Shown: positions 9,338 to 18,840 of the stretch, one piece after another
How positions within the stretch are numbered: position 1 is the first letter of the stretch
Layout: each line of letters starts with the position of its first letter
Assembly: GCA_003116975.1 (NCBI GenBank)
Contig: BGKB01000291.1
Coordinates: forward strand, 1 to 28,303
Source: Aurantiochytrium sp. KH105
Taxonomy: Eukaryota > Sar > Bigyra > Thraustochytrida > Thraustochytriidae
Direction of reading: 5' to 3'
Length of the DNA stretch: 28,303 nucleotides
Made by a program: the position numbers and the translations under genes
The notes under the pieces: generated by a model
What the model was told of the DNA's origin: nothing
What the model saw: the letters and a program-made list of their open reading frames with translations, nothing else
Databases searched by the model: none

Positions 9338-10677
9338 GCGTACGGTGTTCATTAACTACCTTTTCTTATTTTCTTTTCACAAGTAGGTAAACACGTGCGC
9401 GCTGCGGCTGTCCCCCATCAAAACATAGTTTCGAAAAGTTAGACATTTTGGCGCTCGATCTGAATGATCCAACTCACGGTCAATCGAGATTTTGCGGTGT
9501 TAAGGTTTGCATTTCACGAGCGACATCGCCTTGGTTGGATGCAAAAGTGAACGTAGCCATTGAATTCATCTTGAAATTGCATTTATAAAAGAGATGGATG
9601 ACCTGATCTCATGGGTAGTTCACGTGGTCAGCTGCAGCTCGTTTAGTGAGTCAGTGTGGTATCCAATTTTATAGAGTACGAGCCGTCAGTGGCCCCCGCC
9701 AATTGGCATTAAAGTCTTCGCTCTGGTTGTCCATTCTGCACGTGCGCAACCCCAAGCATGATCCTCGTGAAAAGGAAGAAAGCTTCAGAGATCAGCCCGC
9801 CAGAGCAAGATAAGCCACATAGGCCTCGCACGGCTGGTGGTGATGGGGAAGGATTGTATCCGTCACCTCTGAAGATTTATATGACGCGAAAAGTGGGCTT
9901 TACTTCGCGCGGAACTGCAGAGGGAATAGGGAGCCCGCACTACATTCGCCTTCGGAATCGCCCCCGTCACCGACCGGGGGCGGTCAGTTTCTTTCCCTCA
10001 CGGGAACACTGTGATTTTTCGTGACTCAGGGTTTGCAGTGCTGTTCACTGGGCGTGAACCTCTGGGCTTTTTGCAGAACTCTCCGCCGAGGAGGAGACGG
10101 TCTCCACAGCGGGGGGGCGCTGTGGCCTGTTCCAGGTGCGATGCGGTGCCAGAGGGAGGGGGGCAGAGGGCGCGGCCACGTGGCGATACGTCCCCCGGCG
10201 CACTGGCACCGACGGATGGATCGATTGGTTTGATTTGATCTGGCTGTCTCTCGCTGCACCGCGGCTGCTTCCTGGCAGCGGCTAGCGACCACCAGCATGG
10301 CAGCTTGCACGCGAAGCTTGAGTCGCCATGGTCGCTGGCCTGGCCTGGCCTTGCTTGGCCGGCCTAGCTGGATCGAGGGGAGAGAGGATCATGATTCTGC
10401 GCAGAATGATTGAGGATCGATCGATCAGCTTCTCGCTGGCGCGGTGTAACGGCGCAGAAAACGTGCAGCGTGACCCCAGCAGCCGCGCTTCCTGGCGATG
10501 GTCGACTTTGTAGCCGGGATGCGCTCACTTGCGCCGGGCGCGCGGAGGGGCACACTGGGAACCTTGCGCCGGGCGAGGAAACTTCGAATGCATAGCAAAA
10601 TAAAAAGGCAAGAATAGCACTCACCTCAGTATCTCTTGTCAGTCAAAGCAGGGAGGGGAAAACTCGACGTGCCGAAC

Positions 10678-10745
10678 AAGGCAAGGCAAGGCAAGGCAAG
10701 GCAAGGCAAGCAAGGCAAGGCAAGCAAGGCAAGGCAAGCAAGGCA
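10678..10745. repeat. GGCAA pentanucleotide array with GCAA slips
   Basis: About thirteen units of GGCAA, some shortened to GCAA, directly followed by an A/G-rich tract of AAAAG-type units to about 10822. Confidence 0.95.
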
Positions 10746-10822
10746 AAGAAAAGAAAAAACAAGAAAAGAAAAAAGAAGAAAAGAAAAAAGAAAAAAAGAA
10801 AAGAAAAGAAAAGAAGAAACAG
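10746..10822. repeat. Polypurine tract (AAAAG-type repeats)
   Basis: Nearly all-purine + strand of AAAG/AAAAG/AAAAAG units with a single C near 10760. It continues from the GGCAA array. Confidence 0.9.
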
Positions 10823-10918
10823 CTGGCAGCACTGGAAGGGGAGAAGGAGAGACAGAAGAAAATCGGAAAAAGCGGAAGCGAGTTGGATGTGAGGGAGAGC
10901 GGCGCGGAGATAGGCCGA

Positions 10919-10940
10919 CAGTCAGTCAGTCAGTCAGTCA
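10919..10940. repeat. CAGT tetranucleotide array
   Basis: Five CAGT units, then CAGACAGG variants, in the Rab upstream region. The same tetranucleotide (permuted as GACT) recurs inside Rab intron 2. Confidence 0.9.
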
Positions 10941-11116
10941 GACAGGCAGCGACGCCGAGCAAACGAGAGCAGGCTGGTGCGTCTACAGTGCAAGCGTGCG
11001 GAGTCCGAGTCATTCAGGCGGAATAGACAGTGTGGACAGACGGGTAAAGGCGGCCGGTATCATCAGGCTAAGTACTGCTAGCGGCCAACTAGGCAGGTAG
11101 GCAGGCAGGGAGGCGG

Positions 11117-11159
11117 AGAAAGAAAGAAAGAAAGAAAGAAAAGAAAGAAAAGAAAGAAG
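11117..11159. repeat. GAAA array
   Basis: GAAA repeats with occasional extra A, flanked on both sides by GGCA/CAGG units. It is complementary in sense to the CTTT array at 11469-11543. Confidence 0.95.
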
Positions 11160-11288
11160 CAGGCAGGCAGGCAGGTATTACCAGTAGTAGGAGGAGGCAG
11201 GCAGACAGACAGATAGACAGAGACGGAGAGCGAGAAGCAAAAGCTAGCAGCGAAGCAGCAACGCGCTCAGACTCGGACCCGGAAGAGC

Positions 11289-11297
11289 ACGCACGCT

Positions 11298-11344
<47 letters not shown>

Positions 11345-11374
11345 GCGTACGCACGCCGCCGCCGCCGCCGCCGC
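11289..11374. repeat. ACGC array followed by CCG array
   Basis: About thirteen ACGC units (11289-11344), a short interruption, then about seven CCG/GCC units (to 11374). It is alternating purine-pyrimidine and extremely GC-rich, about 500 bp upstream of the Rab start codon. Confidence 0.95.
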
Positions 11375-11468
11375 CAGCCCGCTCGCGCGCAGGTCCGCCG
11401 CAGCGCGCAAGGCAGCCGCGCGGCCAAGCCTCGCGCCGTCGCACCCGCGCCCGCGTCAGCGACCGCGC

Positions 11469-11543
11469 TCCTTCTTCTTCTTTCTTTCCCTCTTTCCCTC
11501 TTTCCCTCTTTTTCTTTCTTTCTTTCTTTCTTTCTTTTTCTCC
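11469..11543. repeat. CTTT/CCCTTT polypyrimidine array
   Basis: Pyrimidine-only + strand composed of CTT, CTTTCCCT and CTTT units, 310-380 bp upstream of the Rab start, possibly in its 5' UTR. Confidence 0.95.
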
Positions 11544-11852
11544 GTCTCAGACAAGCAGAGTCTCTCCGCGCGAGCCGGTGCTCGTTTGCTTGTGCCACGG
11601 CAGCGCGCTCTGCACGCCGCGGAGACCAGCGGCAGCCCGGACGTCCCGGCGCACGCCAGCCTTCGAGCGACCGCTCCCGCGCCGCCTTCGCCTGCCCGCG
11701 TGCCTCGAGCGTGCGACAACCCAGGCGGCTCGTCAGCGTCCCTGACCAGGAACGCGAACTCTCTGTTCCTTTCCCTTCCCTCTCCTTTTCGCTTTCTTCG
11801 CTCGCCCCGCGTCGTTTGTAGCGCGAGCCGACAGGCAAGCTAGCCAGGGACG

Positions 11853-13100
11853 ATGGCACTCAGCCGCAGCGCAGCCAATGCGAACTTTGACATCCAAATC
11901 AAGCTCCTCATGATCGGCGACAGTGGCGTCGGTAAGACCTGCCTTTTGCTTCGATACGCCAACGACTCCTTCAGCCCCACCTTCATCACCACCATCGGTA
12001 TCGGTAAGTCCCCATCACCTTCAGATTGCGCTTCCTCGCTCGCTCGCTCGCTCGCTCGCAGTCCTTTTCTTTCTTGTTTGCTTTCCTTTCCTCGTCTCTC
12101 GGGTTGTCTGCCTTTCTGCCTTCCTTTCTGCCTGCCTGCAATCTTGCCTGCAATCTTGCCTGCAATCTTGCCTGCATCTCTCTCTTTCTCTTTGGCTCTC
12201 CGTGCGCCGCATGGACAGATTGAAAAAAGGCGAGAGGAAAGAAAAGGAAAGGAAAAAGCAAACACACCAGAAAGGAGAGGACCTCGCGGATCAATTCTGC
12301 GCACGAATCATGAAGGATCTCGTCTAACGTGCTCTCTGTTTTCTTCTCTCTCTTTCACTCCGATTTCGCCTCACAGATTTCAAGATCAAGACGATTGTGC
12401 TTGACGACAAGACAATCAAGCTTCAGATTTGGGTACGTTGTATTAGCTTCCTTATCTTGGAAGAGGGGAATGACGATAAGCATGAGATTGGTGGCATCCG
12501 CTCACTCCTGAAAGAGCGTCCACAAGAGACTGTAAACCCCAACAAACTGTCTTTTTGACTGATCGACTGACTGACTGACTGACTGACGTATGCATGGTTT
12601 TGTCCCGTCGCGGCTCGGTTCGACTCACTCACAACAACAAAAATCCACAGGATACGGCTGGTCAGGAGCGCTTCCGCACCATTACGACGTCGTACTTCCG
12701 CGGAGCCCAGGGCATCCTGCTCGTCTACGATGTGACGGACAGAGGTTCCTTCGACAACATCGCGAACTGGATGGGCCAAATCTCAAATCACGCGGAGAGC
12801 AATATTAGCAAGGTGCTCATTGGCAACAAAGCTGACGTCGATCCATCGGAGCGCGTGGTCAGCACGGAGGAAGGCCGCAAGCTGGCGCAAGAGTTTGGCA
12901 TTGACAACTTTTTCGAGGCCAGTGCCAAGCAGGACATCAACGTCAAGCAGGCCTTCGAGGCTGTCGCCAAGCACGTCAAGGACCGTCTCCTGCAGGACGG
13001 CTCGAACAACAGGCCGCAGCGCCCTAACACGAACCAGAATCGTGGTATCGAGCTTCACGACGGCAAGTCCAGCGGCGGCGGCTGCGCCTGTGGCAAGTAA
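11853..13100 (+). CDS. Rab8/Ypt-type small GTPase, three exons
   Basis: Small GTPase of the Rab8/Sec4/RabE group, which directs Golgi-to-plasma-membrane vesicles. Exons are 11853-12003, 12377-12432 and 12651-13100. Introns of 373 and 218 bp have GTAAGT/CACAG and GTACGT/CACAG borders, and joining them keeps frame and rebuilds the switch I and DTAGQ regions. The product is 218 aa. Motifs are the P-loop GDSGVGKT (22-29), TIGIDFKI at switch I with the conserved Thr, [13 protein letters not shown] (69-81), NKAD (128-131) and EASAK (158-162). IGIDFKI and [15 protein letters not shown] favour Rab8 over Rab1, but the assignment within this pair is not certain. The C-terminus is a Gly/Ser linker ending in CACGK, two cysteines for geranylgeranylation but not at the extreme end. 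An AATAAA follows 578 bp after the stop. Confidence 0.93.
12135..12176. repeat. 12-bp tandem repeat in Rab intron 1
   Basis: Three exact copies of CCTGCAATCTTG plus half a copy, inside intron 1 in a pyrimidine-rich stretch. Confidence 0.95.
12565..12587. repeat. GACT tetranucleotide array in Rab intron 2
   Basis: About five and a half GACT units lie 65-85 bp before the intron 2 acceptor. Each unit contains CTGAC or CTGACTG, which resembles a branch-point sequence, so several equivalent branch points may exist. Confidence 0.9.
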
Positions 13101-13677
13101 TTGCGTTCCAGGATACCCCGGCAGGTTCTTGCTTGACCCGTCCTCTGTTGCGCGCCAACGTTTGCGCTAGCTCGCTCGTTTTCGCAAGCCGAATCCTGCT
13201 GGGCCGCCGTTTCTTACCTGTCTTTGAGCCTTGGCCCATCGTCTGGAACGAATCTGCCGATGAGGTCCCCTGTACCCGAGGCTTCTTCTCCTTGCGCCTT
13301 CCTGTCCCCCCCTTCCCCCCTCCCCGTTGATAGGATCGGCCAAGTCGGTTTCCAGATTTTCCAGATCGCTTTTGGCCTGGCCGTTTCTCTTTCCTTCGCC
13401 GAAGCACTCTCTTACATTCCACTTTCGCTCACCGTTGGTACACGCGTTGACTGCCGGTGTCCGCAGCGGCGATTCACTCATCACGCTTCCAAGAACCAAA
13501 GACGTGCTGCCATCGATGTTGACGATATTGTTCTCTTTTTCCTCAACCTCTTAGCCAGCCTGTGCGTCCCTTTCATACACGTTCCGAAAAGCTAAAGTAA
13601 GCTGTCACCACCGCCGCCGCCGCCGCCGCCCCCGCCGCTCTGGCCATCGCAAGTGTCAACGACTCATAAGAATTCAT

Positions 13678-13683
13678 AATAAA
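13678..13683 (+). promoter_or_regulatory. Candidate poly(A) signal of the Rab gene
   Basis: The first AATAAA found downstream of the Rab stop, in a locally AT-rich stretch after a GC-rich 3' region. A 3' UTR of about 600 bases would be long for a compact genome, so this is only a candidate. Confidence 0.4.
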
Positions 13684-14311
13684 AAACGAATCCAGACAAG
13701 AAGCTTTGTAATGTGCACATTCGTTTACTACCTCACAGTCAATCCGGATTTTCAACCATCTTGGTCAGTTTTTTTTTCTAGTCTTAGCTATCGAGCGGGC
13801 GAGTGAGCGCGCCGGCGGGTCTGCTATGATCGTTCAAGAACCAAAGTATCCCGCAAACATCATTGCCGATGCGAGTGGGAATCCGATTGCTAGTAGGGCC
13901 ATTGTTATCGCCATAATCGTCATGATCATCGCAAGCAGCTGCCAAGATGTCCCCCCTTGTGATCAAGAAATTGATACCATCCAAGCAAGACAAGAGATAT
14001 TGTAATGTGCATGTGCAATTTTTTTTCCTTTGTTTGATTGTTTTTTTGGTCTTTCTGAATGGCAGCTCTCGCTCGAAAAAGCCAGCCAGCCAGCCAACAG
14101 AAAGCGTTTCCCGTAATTATGGATGCGCAGGTCAATCTGACCCAAAGTTTGGCGTTCGTACTGTTTTTTTTTTTTTTTTCGCTCCGATGACTGCGGGTGG
14201 GTAGCCAGGCCGCAATGAATGTGGAACAATAGTTGTTGATAAATTGAAGACCGGATGGGGCCAGAGCCGGGCGCAACATGCCTTGAGGCAGCACGTCCGC
14301 AACACTGCGTC

Positions 14312-14375
14312 TCCTCTTTTTCCTTTCCTTTTCCTTTTCCTTGTCTCTTTTTTCTTTTCTTTTTCTCCTTTCCAA
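14312..14375. repeat. Polypyrimidine tract (CCTTTT-type)
   Basis: C/T-rich + strand of TTCC and CTTTT units in the convergent spacer, just downstream of the Q-rich gene's stop as read on the minus strand. Confidence 0.85.
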
Positions 14376-14480
14376 TCTCTGATGATGACGATGTAGGTGG
14401 TATGATGGCAACAGTAGTATTATCGTGACCGTCCCTGGTTTCTACGCAAGAAAAACAGGAACATGACGAGAACCCCAATT

Positions 14481-16103
14481 CTACTGTGCCAACGCAGCGA
14501 CAGCCTCGGTCGTAGTCTGTGCCTGCGGCTGCGACTGTGACTGAGACTGCACCAAGTTTATCCCGTCCGATTGAGATTGCTGCGGTGGCTGCTGTGGTCC
14601 TCCTGACGGCGACGTCAGCGGCGTGGAAGAAGGCGCAGCCGCACTGTTGGGCAAAGCCGAATTCACTGGCGCGAACTTGGTGTGCTCGGCCATAGTCCCT
14701 TCTGCCTTGACGGCCGCCGGACGGTCCACTTGCATTGAGGTCTGCTGAGACTGCTGCTCGGAGAGCTGTCGAGATTGCTGCTGAGGCTGCTGCGGCTGCG
14801 GCTGCGAAAGCATATGAGACTTGACAACGCAAGGGTCAGACCGCATGCCATTCATCTGTTCATGCACTTGGACTTGCTGCATGTCAGCTTGCACCTTTGC
14901 CTGCATGACCGCCTGAGAAACAAGCTGATTAATAATGGCTTGCTGCTGCATATTGACGCGCTCCAAAAGCGTGAAGCGAGACTGAAGGACCTGCAGGGTC
15001 GACTCTTGCATCACGAACCGCCGCTTCAGCTGCCGCACCTGAAGCTTTAGGGGCACGTGTGCGTCCTCGTCGCCCATTCCCTCACTGTCAATCAGCTCGG
15101 TTTCCGCCTCTGCCTCTGCATCTGCCACGGCATCATCAGGGGTGTGTCCGTTGCCGCCACTTCCGAGTTCGAGATGACCTCCACTCTGGTGGTCCTCCTC
15201 GTTGTCGGATGCGCCAAATACCGGGATCTTGATGCTCGCGAATCCTGACGCGCCAAGACCAGAGCTCTCTTGGGCCTGGCGCTTGCGTCCCTTCGCGCCG
15301 TTACCATTGGACGCACCTCCTCGGCCGCGTCCGCCTCGAGATCCCCGGGTCGACGACCCCCCGCCGTTGCGCGAGGCACGTTCCGAGTCGTCGTCGCCGG
15401 CGCCGCTGCCGTCCTCCGCGCCTGAGTAACCACCTGCGGCGGGACCGGAAAAGTTCGCATGCCCGCTCGCAAAGGCGGAGGCAGGGCCCGCAGAAACGCC
15501 AAGAGCTCCGGCGCTCGGCGAGGTCGCTGGGCTGCCGCCCGCTGCCGCGGCCGCCGCGGTGGCTGCTGCAGCCGCTGCAGCCGCGGCCGCTGATGGTGGC
15601 GCCGATGAGTTCTTGGCCGAGGCTCGACCGCGCTTCTGGCCCTTACGCGAGCCGGACTGCGTGGAGACTTTGAACGTGGTCCCAAAGGCGATCCAGCGCT
15701 CCACGTACTTGTGAAAAGTTTGCGAGTAGAGCCAGTCCTTGAGGGCCTTGACGTAGAACCCATTGCCGTTGTTGCGAAGTTTGAAGCACATTCTGCTGTG
15801 AAGCATGTATTCGAAGCAAGCCACGCGTACGGTCTCGGGCATGCTGCTCACAAAGAGCGCCCGCGCGACGTGGCCGCCGTACTTGAGAACCGCATCGCGG
15901 CGCGCTGCCTCCTCGTCCGTGTCGCACAGGCAGTCCAGAAAGTTCTTGACCCCTTTGGCCAGCATGCTGTCTGGACATCTCCCGTGGAAATAATTCTCGT
16001 GCTCCGCCAGGTCCTCGAGACTCACCTTTTGCCAAACCACGTGCAGGCCGAATTCCTGCTTGTACATGGCGACAAAGGCCGGGTTCTCCTTTTGGGACGG
16101 CAT
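14481..16103 (-). CDS. Unrecognised protein, conserved-looking N-terminal domain plus Q-rich tail
   Basis: 540 aa from an ATG at 16103 to TAG at 14481; I do not recognise the family. Residues 1-150 look like a folded domain rich in aromatics and cysteines (WQKVSLEDLAEHENYFHG, DWLYSQTFHKYVERWIAFG). Next come a basic segment (SRKGQKRGR, a likely nuclear signal), an alanine run (about 172-188), a Gly/Ser-rich stretch, an RG-rich patch (about 253-275) and an acidic segment (about 325-347). A predicted coiled coil (about 350-418) begins with LKLQVRQLKRR, and a glutamine/proline/serine-rich C-terminus (about 430-540) ends the protein. This layout resembles transcriptional co-regulators or RNA-associated proteins, but only composition supports that. 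It converges on Rab. The next gene upstream on this strand is the DUF2462-like one. Confidence 0.7.
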   Translation of the reverse strand: MPSQKENPAFVAMYKQEFGLHVVWQKVSLEDLAEHENYFHGRCPDSMLAKGVKNFLDCLCDTDEEAARRDAVLKYGGHVARALFVSSMPETVRVACFEYMLHSRMCFKLRNNGNGFYVKALKDWLYSQTFHKYVERWIAFGTTFKVSTQSGSRKGQKRGRASAKNSSAPPSAAAAAAAAAATAAAAAAGGSPATSPSAGALGVSAGPASAFASGHANFSGPAAGGYSGAEDGSGAGDDDSERASRNGGGSSTRGSRGGRGRGGASNGNGAKGRKRQAQESSGLGASGFASIKIPVFGASDNEEDHQSGGHLELGSGGNGHTPDDAVADAEAEAETELIDSEGMGDEDAHVPLKLQVRQLKRRFVMQESTLQVLQSRFTLLERVNMQQQAIINQLVSQAVMQAKVQADMQQVQVHEQMNGMRSDPCVVKSHMLSQPQPQQPQQQSRQLSEQQSQQTSMQVDRPAAVKAEGTMAEHTKFAPVNSALPNSAAAPSSTPLTSPSGGPQQPPQQSQSDGINLVQSQSQSQPQAQTTTEAVAALAQ

Positions 16104-16964
16104 CCTCGCACGTTCCGTTCCGCTCGCTCTCGCACTCGCTCGTCCGCTCGCGCGCGCGAGATCTTGCCTGCGTGAGCTCTACGCGGCTGGGATCCTGCCG
16201 CCTTGCTCAGCTGCCGGGCCTGGCGGGACCGGACCGTCTCGTGCTCGCTCGCCTGCTTGCTTAGCTCGCTCGCTCGCTCGGGGGCGAATCTTCGGGGCCC
16301 TGCTTATCTCCACCTTCCGCGGGAGCTCTGCGCTGCGCCCTGCTTTGCCCTGGCTAGCCGAGCTAGCTCTGCTTGCTCTGCCTCTTCGCGAACCCGGCGG
16401 GCCGGACCGCTCCGCGGCTCGCCTTCTCCTCTCCTGCCTGGCCGCCTGCTGCGAGCGCGCGCGCCTGCGCGGCCTCCTCGCCGCGCCCTCTGCTTGCTCG
16501 CTTGCTCGCTCGCTCGCTTGCTTGCTGCCGCGCCGCGCCGCTCTCCTCCCTCTGCCCGCGCACTGCTTGCCTGCTGCTGCCGCTGCTTCGCTCTCTCTCT
16601 CCCTCCCTGCTTCCTGCCGGCGCCTCGCCTCGGCCCGGATCGCCGGGACCGACCGAGGGAGGGCGGCGCGGGTCCGCGCGGGGCCGGCCGAGCCCTGCTC
16701 GCGGGCGGGGACGGCCGCGGCCTGCGCGCGGCGGGCGGGCGCGCGCGCGCGGGCGCGTGCGTGCGTGCGTGCGGGCGTGCGTGCGGGCGGGCNCCACGCC
16801 ACGATTCCGCGCACCGCGCCCAAGAGGGAGGGGTTCTCCGCATGCATGGACCCAGCCGGCCGCAGCGCCGCCCCTGCCGAACGGCCCAGCCCCGCCGCCG
16901 CGCGGCAGCAGCAGCGGGCGGAGCGCGGCAGTGCGCAGCACCGTCGCGCAGAGCGCCGCCGCGC

Positions 16965-17036
16965 AGAGCAGAGCAGAGCGGCGCAGAACAGAGCAGAGCA
17001 GAGCAGAGCAGAGCAGAGCAGAGCAGAGCAGAGCAG
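16965..17036. repeat. AGAGC pentanucleotide array
   Basis: Interrupted AGAGC units from 16965, then about nine near-perfect units (16990-17035). It is the fourth clear five-base array of the window, upstream of the Q-rich gene. Confidence 0.95.
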
Positions 17037-17792
17037 TTCCTGGTTCTTGCGAGCCCTCTGGATGCTCGCCGTGTGTCCCACTGGGGCCCGGCACCCCTCG
17101 TCGCGCCCCCGCCGTCGCGTTTTAGGTAGGAGATTACTAGGAACCCCTACGCGGGAGCCCGCAACCAAGAAAACTACCTTACGCGAGAACCAGAATTAAG
17201 GCGGTACACGGGGGTCCCGTGGTCACGGGCGCGGAATCGCGAAGCCGGGGTGCTAGCGCAGCGCCTAGGAGAGGTATAGGACTCCGCCGGACGGTCGTGA
17301 CTACATCAACCGTGGCAACATACTATACACTAAAATAATAAAACACTGGCAAACGCAAGCAGCAGCAAACCGGCGCGACCTTTGAGTTGAGAGGAAGCAG
17401 CGGGAGGTGCAGGCGAAGACGAGCGCTCTCAAGCAGCTGCAGCTGGCCACGACACCGTGGCGCGGCCCGGGAGCCCGTTCGCTTGAGCCAGGGGCCCTCC
17501 CGTCTCGCTCGGTGGACGAATAAATGGATGAGGAAGGGATGGAGGAGATCGAGACCTAGGATAGGGTGGACAATAAAGGTCCTGGAAAACAGGATCGACG
17601 GCCTGGACGAAATCGTACGACGACTTGGATGATTCCTTTTTGTTTGTGGATCTTCGGGAAGGAAAGATGGAAGAAAGAAGGAAGGAAGGAATGTCGCGCT
17701 CCGTCGGACGGGCCGATGTGGACTCGGCATAACATTTCTCCTTTCACCTCGCCCCTGCCGCCGCATCTGCCTGCTGGGGCCGCCAACAAGCA

Positions 17793-17848
17793 GAGTGCGA
17801 GAGTGCGAGAGTGCGAGAGTGCGAGAGTGCGAGAGTGCGAGAGTGCGG
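17793..17848. repeat. GAGTGCGA octanucleotide array (7 units)
   Basis: Six perfect GAGTGCGA units and a seventh with one change, in the spacer downstream of the DUF2462-like gene. Confidence 0.95.
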
Positions 17849-18487
17849 AAACTGCATCTTTAAAAAGTTTCTTTTCAAATCCAAAGTGGTCTTTGCTGAG
17901 CAAGAACACAGTCACAGAATATGAGTTCAACGGCTGGAGATGAAGAAGGGAAAAGAGCGAATGGGAGACGAGAGAGTCCATACGCTCGAAAACAACGGTG
18001 CAAGCGAGTCTCCATTCTTCGTGGAATACAAGTAATGCTGTTGCGGAGTTGATTCTGATTCTTAGGAAGCGACGTCACGTCGCATGCGTGTCCAGAGATG
18101 AGTCAAACTTGAACTCTTGCTTCCTCCGTTCACCATTTTGACCATGGCTGTAGAAAACTTGCTGCTTAGTATTCTAAATCATTTGTCTTTGATGGAAGTG
18201 GCCTGTGTGTGTGTGTCTCCCCTCCTCCCACAATGATTGCATCCGACTTCAGTTTTAGTTGAAAATAATAATCCTGCGCAAGCAATATCAACATATGAAG
18301 TCTCAATGCCCAAGAGATGTTTTACTACAATCATGGAAAGAAAGGAAAGTTATCACATTACAAAAAGTATCATGGACAGTGCAAGAAGCCAGCCAGACTC
18401 GCACTCACTCTTCTCACACAAAAGTTCTCGTGCCCAACTCGGGACCCATTTGCAAAAGACATGCCTCGAATCGACTTATCAAAGCAA

Positions 18488-18840
18488 TCACTTTTGCAGA
18501 CGCTGCTGCGCCTTCTCGAGCTGCAAAGCTTCGATCTCCTCGCGCTTCCGGCTCCGCTTCTTTTGTTTGCTCTTCTCCTCGAGCTGCAGCTGCACCTTGC
18601 CCTTTTCGGCCAGTTCCTTAATACGCAAGAGCTGACCATCGTTCTTGACAGCCTTGGCTGCCGCAAGACGCTCAATGTTGGCATGCAGGAGCTTGGTAGC
18701 CTTGGGATCGCGGTGCTGGGTCTTCTTGCGCTTCACCGGCGCTGTACAATTTGAGAAAATACCGCGAAAATGTTGCCGGAGTTAGTCGGATTAATTCCTT
18801 TCCATCGATTTCACATTTCTCCCTTTTTCATCGTCATTAT

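Larger units (their letters stand above)
9338..11852. other. Intergenic region upstream of the Rab gene
   Basis: 2.5 kb with no convincing coding sequence. From 9338 to 10330 the composition is mixed, with a TATAAAA at about 9585-9591 and several GC hairpins (see findings). From 10330 on it is largely short tandem repeats: GGCAA, A/G-only tracts, CAGT, GAAA, ACGC, CCG and CTTT arrays. The last few hundred bases are likely the Rab 5' UTR and core promoter. No AATAAA was seen just after the ZIP stop. Confidence 0.55.
13101..14480. other. Convergent spacer between Rab and the Q-rich gene
   Basis: Holds the Rab 3' UTR (13101 to about 13700) and the presumed 3' UTR of the gene on the opposite strand. 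Visible features are a short CCG run (about 13609-13631), T runs at 13767, 14021 and 14164-14179, and a pyrimidine tract at 14312-14375. No coding region is convincing on either strand. Confidence 0.6.
16104..18487. other. GC-rich low-complexity region and spacer without recognised genes
   Basis: The first kilobase (16104-17130) is extremely GC-rich, CpG-dense and full of GCTCG, CCTGC and GCGTGC units. It probably contains the promoter of the Q-rich gene and includes one ambiguous base at 16793. Long open frames on both strands here are composed of Arg/Ala/Ser/Leu and overlap one another, as expected from composition alone. From 17130 to 18487 GC falls. There is an AT-rich stretch (17325-17345), an eight-base array (17793) and the 3' flank of the DUF2462-like gene. 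No RNA gene was recognised. Confidence 0.6.

Noticed and set aside
11289..11344. CRISPR-like or regularly spaced repeats
   Set aside because: These are contiguous microsatellites without spacers, in a eukaryotic setting.
11089..11859. 256-codon minus strand ORF upstream of Rab
   Set aside because: It translates the simple repeats (Arg-Ala-Cys-Val runs, Lys/Arg/Glu runs) and ends in the Rab start region. No domain.
16060..17199. Long overlapping ORFs on both strands in the GC-rich block
   Set aside because: Stop codons are rare by composition. The translations are Arg/Ala/Ser/Leu low complexity, and several frames are open at once across an ambiguous base.
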